Positions 61,031 through 64,000 of a stretch of 64,000 bases of DNA are shown here, piece by piece. The notes under the pieces are model-generated. The model had not been told where the DNA came from, ran no database searches, and saw nothing but the letters and a program-made list of their open reading frames with translations. A program made the position numbers and the translations under genes. Origin of the DNA: Paucidesulfovibrio longus DSM 6739. GTDB lineage: Bacteria > Desulfobacterota > Desulfovibrionia > Desulfovibrionales > Desulfovibrionaceae. The number at the start of each line of letters is the position of its first letter. Position 1 is the stretch's first letter. The DNA lies in the NCBI RefSeq assembly GCF_000420485.1, contig NZ_ATVA01000016.1, positions 250,501 through 314,500 on the forward strand, in the 5' to 3' direction.

Positions 61031-61915
61031 ATGAACTTCAGCGGCGCGTTCACCGCATTGGTCACGCCTTTCCGGGATGGTGCCATCGACGAGGACGCAT
61101 ACCGCGCCCTGATCGAATGGCAGATCGAACAAGGAATCGACGGCGTCGTCCCCTGTGGAACCACCGGCGAAGCAGCGACCATGACTCATGACGAACAGGG
61201 CGAGGTCATTCGCATTTGCGTCGACCAGGTCAAAGGACGCATTCCTGTCATCGCCGGGGCGGGCTCCAACAACACCAAGGAAGCCATCCAGCTTACCCAG
61301 CTCGCCAAGAGGGCCGGAGCAGACGCCGCCCTTCAGATCACCCCCTACTACAACAAACCCACGCCCGGCGGGCTGGTGGCCCATTTCAAGGCCATTGCCG
61401 CCGAGTGCTCGATCCCCATGGTGCTCTACAACGTTCCCGGACGCACCGGCCTGAACTGTCTTCCGGCCACTGTCGCGCGCATCGCCCGCGAAGTGCCCGA
61501 AGTCAAGGCCGTCAAAGAGGCCACGGGCAATCTTTGCCAGTGCGCCGAGGTCGTGGAGCTCTGCGGCCCGGACTTCGCCCTGCTCTCCGGAGACGATTTC
61601 ACGGTTCTGCCTCTTTTGGCAGTCGGCGGCTCCGGCGTGATTTCGGTGGTTTCCAACATCGTTCCGGGACTGATGAGCGGAATGTGCAAGGCGTTCGCCG
61701 AGAAGGACACCAAAAAGGCGCTCGAACTGAGCCTGAAGATGGCTCCTCTCAGCCGGGCCATGTTCATGGAAACCAACCCCATCCCCGTGAAGACCGCCCT
61801 TTGCTATATGGGCGTGATCGAGCGTGCGGAATTCCGCCTGCCCATGGTCCCGCTGCTTGAGGAAAACCGCGAACCCTTGAAGAAGGTGCTGCGCAACAGC
61901 GGCCTGATGGCTTGA
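61031..61915 (+). CDS. dapA: 4-hydroxy-tetrahydrodipicolinate synthase
   Basis: Condenses pyruvate with aspartate semialdehyde, the first committed step to diaminopimelate and lysine. The 294-residue protein has GTTGEAAT at 43-50, the catalytic Y133 in YNVPGRTG and the Schiff-base K162 in VKEATGN. AAGGAGG is 6 nt ahead of the ATG. It is followed by a strong terminator and is not linked to lysA. Confidence 0.97.
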   Translation: MNFSGAFTALVTPFRDGAIDEDAYRALIEWQIEQGIDGVVPCGTTGEAATMTHDEQGEVIRICVDQVKGRIPVIAGAGSNNTKEAIQLTQLAKRAGADAALQITPYYNKPTPGGLVAHFKAIAAECSIPMVLYNVPGRTGLNCLPATVARIAREVPEVKAVKEATGNLCQCAEVVELCGPDFALLSGDDFTVLPLLAVGGSGVISVVSNIVPGLMSGMCKAFAEKDTKKALELSLKMAPLSRAMFMETNPIPVKTALCYMGVIERAEFRLPMVPLLEENREPLKKVLRNSGLMA

Positions 61916-61930
61916 TTCGAAACATCCGCC

Positions 61931-61964
61931 AATAAAAAAGGCCTCTTCGGAGGCCTTTTTTATT
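61931..61964. terminator. Bidirectional terminator with UUCG tetraloop
   Basis: AATAAAAAAGGCCTC and GAGGCCTTTTTTATT form perfect 15-bp arms around ttcg. It serves dapA and also contains the TAA stop of the opposite HD-GYP gene (61960-61962). Confidence 0.95.
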
Positions 61965-62997
61965 GGGGACAGCTTGTGGGATCCTGGAGCTTGATGAGGA
62001 CTTCCCAGAGTTCATCCTCTTTCCTGAGAAACGCCTCCACGATGGCCGGATCAAAATGCTTCCCGCGTTCGCTGACGATGATGTCCCGGCAGCGTTCGCG
62101 CGAAAAGGAAGGTTTGTAGCAACGCTGGCTGCCCAACGCGTCGAATACGTCGGCAAGGGCCACGATGCGGGCCGCAAGCGGAATGTCCTCCCCGGCGAGC
62201 TGCTGCGGATATCCGCTGCCGTCCCATTTCTCATGGTGGTGCATGACGATGTCCTTGGCCACCCGGAGTTGTTCCGATCCAGTTTCCTTGTAAATATTCT
62301 CCAGAAGCTCTCCGCCGACCTCGGTGTGCTTGCGCATGATCCGGTATTCGAGCTTCGTGTACTTGCCCGGCTTGTTCAGGACGCTGTCCGGAACGGCCAC
62401 CTTGCCGATGTCGTGCAGAACCGACATGGACTCGATGGTGGAAATTCTGGCGGATGTGAGCACGGAAAAGCCGTTCTCCGCAAGATCTTCACAAAGCAGA
62501 CGGGTGCAGAGCTTGACTCGGCGCAAATGGTTGCCGGTCTCCTCGCTGCGGCAATCCGCAAGCTGGGCCAGGGCGAAGATGAGCTTGTCCTGGCTTTGCA
62601 GTTTGAAGATGCGCTCCGCCGCGCCGAGCCGCACCTTGAGCTCTTCCAGGTTGACCGGCTTGATGATGAAGTCGTCCGCACCCACCTCAAGGGCCTTGAC
62701 CAGGTTTTCCTTGTCGGCAAGCGCGGTGAGGACAATGATATAGGTATAGTTTATTTCACGCTGGCGAATGGTTCGAATGAGCTCGAAGCCATCCATGACG
62801 GGCATTTCCAGGTCGGTGATGATCAATTTGGGGGAAAAGCGCTCGAATTGGTCAAGCCCGTCCTTGCCGTCGCTCGCTTCCAGGATGTCGAAATCCCATC
62901 CCTTGAGCTGGCGGACCAGGGTTTTCCGCTGAAAGCGCGAATCCTCGACCACAAGGATCGTATGCGCTTTTTCTAAATCCCAGTTGACCAAATTCAT
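61960..62997 (-). CDS. Response regulator with HD-GYP domain (c-di-GMP phosphodiesterase)
   Basis: A 345-residue signalling protein. The receiver domain occupies about 12-130 with phospho-acceptor D62 in LIITDLEMPVMDG. The HD-GYP domain has the metal motif LHDIGKVAVPDSVLNKPG and the HHHEKWDGSGYP signature, so it should degrade cyclic di-GMP. It opposes the diguanylate cyclases at 8840 and 58027. Its stop lies inside the terminator stem. Confidence 0.95.
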   Translation of the reverse strand: MNLVNWDLEKAHTILVVEDSRFQRKTLVRQLKGWDFDILEASDGKDGLDQFERFSPKLIITDLEMPVMDGFELIRTIRQREINYTYIIVLTALADKENLVKALEVGADDFIIKPVNLEELKVRLGAAERIFKLQSQDKLIFALAQLADCRSEETGNHLRRVKLCTRLLCEDLAENGFSVLTSARISTIESMSVLHDIGKVAVPDSVLNKPGKYTKLEYRIMRKHTEVGGELLENIYKETGSEQLRVAKDIVMHHHEKWDGSGYPQQLAGEDIPLAARIVALADVFDALGSQRCYKPSFSRERCRDIIVSERGKHFDPAIVEAFLRKEDELWEVLIKLQDPTSCPQ

Positions 62998-63303
62998 TCT
63001 CGCAATGCTGCAATCGCGTTGGAGGAAGCCCGAGACGCCCCCGGCATTTTCGTGAACATGTATTTTGAAGGCTTTGCGTCAAACTGTCAAAACAAAACCG
63101 GGCGTCGCCCCCCCCTTCGCGGTCTGGAAACGACATGAATTTCCTTTCTTTTCTGCTGCGGGCATCCATGAGTTCAAACTCTCGGTTTGCCCAAATCATA
63201 AGCATGTCGATTTGAGAGGTTATGATTCGTTTTTTTTACCTTGAGTTTGATCGAACTGCAACACTCCCTTGAGGGCATCTCTCTTTTCGGAGTGCCAATA
63301 TTT
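62998..63303. other. Non-coding stretch, no gene supported
   Basis: The bases become AT-rich toward the right end, unlike the rest of the window. Short open frames here are not supported by ribosome sites or codon use. I see no repeat or RNA gene. Confidence 0.6.
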
Positions 63304-63329
63304 ATTATCGATCCAAAATTATTGATAAT
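63304..63329. repeat. Inverted repeat upstream of the cysteine-rich secreted protein
   Basis: ATTATCGAT (63304-63312) and ATTGATAAT (63321-63329) form a dyad with one mismatch per arm around 8 nt. It lies 8 nt before the -35 box, a plausible operator for a metal or redox regulator. Confidence 0.45.
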
Positions 63330-63337
63330 ATTTACTA

Positions 63338-63366
63338 TTGACAGAATCAGCTCATCAACATAATTT
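63338..63366 (+). promoter_or_regulatory. Promoter of the cysteine-rich secreted protein
   Basis: TTGACA (63338-63343), 17-nt spacer, TAATTT (63361-63366). The ATG is at 63376, so the leader would be only a few bases. Confidence 0.6.
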
Positions 63367-63375
63367 CCTATCCTA

Positions 63376-63828
63376 ATGGTATGGAATAAGCAGATAGCTT
63401 TGCGGGCCATCCTCGGCCTGATCCTGAGCGCATTCGTTCTCGCGGCTGGACTTCCCGCGAGTTCGATGGCTTCCAGTTGCGCCCCTTGTACAAATCCGCT
63501 TTCTCATTCCGATGCAGCTTCGGATTGCGAAGATCGCCTGTCCGGGCTCATGCCTTGTTGCGTGGATTTCACGGCCATTTTGGATTCGCCTTCGTCCTGG
63601 TGTTCCCCCCGTCCCTTGCCCTGCGCCTGCTCCATGCAACAGGCAGGAGCCCAGGCGCGAAATTCCGAAGCATCTGCACTTCGAAACCCCGCGTTCTCGG
63701 CCTTATCCATCTCTGGTTCCGTTGTCGCAGGTTCCTACGGCGGCTCTGCATATCTTTCTTCTCAATCCTACTCCTTCCCGATCCCGGACAGCTCGCTCTA
63801 TCTCCGGCATCGGTCGCTCAGGCTGTAA
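63376..63828 (+). CDS. Secreted cysteine-rich protein, unknown function
   Basis: A 150-residue protein with a signal peptide (MVWNKQIALRAILGLILSAF, cleavage near SSMASS). The mature part has about ten cysteines, including SCAPC, MPCCVDF and PCACSM, then a Ser-rich tail. It has a near-consensus promoter but no ribosome site. Its codon use is less GC-rich than the neighbours, a sign of a different origin. It may bind metal; I recognise no family. Confidence 0.55.
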   Translation: MVWNKQIALRAILGLILSAFVLAAGLPASSMASSCAPCTNPLSHSDAASDCEDRLSGLMPCCVDFTAILDSPSSWCSPRPLPCACSMQQAGAQARNSEASALRNPAFSALSISGSVVAGSYGGSAYLSSQSYSFPIPDSSLYLRHRSLRL

Positions 63829-63934
63829 GCCGGCAAAATCCTTCCCCTCTCTATTGTAATCCCCCCTTCCGGGGCTTTCTGTTCATCCGTTCGCCTTGCA
63901 GCGAACTATCGGCCCGTGCCGAAAGGAATGCATC

Positions 63935-64000
63935 ATGTCCAATAAGATTGCCGTGTTTGTTGTGTTGTCTTTTTTCGTAACCATCGTGGTGTCCTTTTCC
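63935..64000 (+). CDS. N-terminus of a membrane or exported protein (3' truncated)
   Basis: The ATG at 63935 with AAGGAA upstream opens a frame beginning MSNKIAVFVVLSFFVTIVVS, a signal peptide or membrane anchor. Only 22 residues are visible, so no function can be assigned. It probably belongs to the same unit as the cysteine-rich gene upstream. Confidence 0.55.
   Translation, partial: MSNKIAVFVVLSFFVTIVVSFS

Overview
The window is a 64 kb stretch of a GC-rich (roughly 60 %) bacterial chromosome that reads as a sulfate-reducing deltaproteobacterium of the Desulfovibrionales. The evidence is the gene content: an adenylate kinase whose lid carries the C-X5-H-X15-C-X2-C metal motif described for Desulfovibrio gigas, a five-gene split glutamate synthase, a PxxKW cysteine-rich protein, precorrin-2 dehydrogenase next to hemA, and an apparent selenoprotein. 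Almost every base is coding. I see no tRNA, rRNA, CRISPR array, insertion sequence or prophage.

Layout. 0-6.2 kb (+): mutS (5' truncated), a small lipoprotein, lysA, rsmE, rarA. 6.2-10.1 kb (-): a diguanylate cyclase followed by two glycosyltransferases. 10.2-14.5 kb (+): a tetrapyrrole cluster (precorrin-2 dehydrogenase, CcsA/HemX-like membrane protein, hemA, a small coupled gene), then tilS. 15-15.8 kb: adk. 15.9-24.3 kb (-): glutamate synthase genes running without a visible terminator into yajC-secD-secF. 24.5-27.1 kb (-): glgP, divergent from dut-argD. 29-34.6 kb (+): a small unknown gene, prmA, a DNA glycosylase, envC, ctpA, a divergent polysaccharide deacetylase. 34.8-40 kb (+): fliM, a three-gene ABC importer, ndk, proC. 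40.1-47.6 kb (-): cbiB, then the macromolecular synthesis operon (rpsU-yqeY-mutS2-dnaG-rpoD). 47.7-49.3 kb (-): HU with a tiny membrane protein, and rsmA. 49.4-62 kb (+): apt-mtnP, the PxxKW gene, an M20 peptidase with mnmG, a CBS-domain protein with lnt, prfB with a programmed frameshift, a second diguanylate cyclase, a MinD-like ATPase, an HU/IHF-type protein with a selenoprotein, and dapA. 62-63 kb (-): an HD-GYP response regulator. 63-64 kb: a more AT-rich region with a secreted cysteine-rich protein and the start of another exported protein.

Most genes are core metabolism and information processing. The most notable observation is the in-frame UGA at 60239-60241, in a Cys-Pro-Thr-UGA-Gly-Gly context and followed by a hairpin with bacterial SECIS geometry; it indicates a selenocysteine protein of unknown function, encoded directly behind an HU-like gene. 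Other points of interest are recoding in prfB, two promoters placed so that the mRNA would be leaderless or nearly so, the glutamate synthase-SecDF linkage, a perfect 14-bp palindrome between glgP and dut, and a helix-hairpin-helix glycosylase that lacks both the lyase lysine and the fourth iron-sulfur cysteine.
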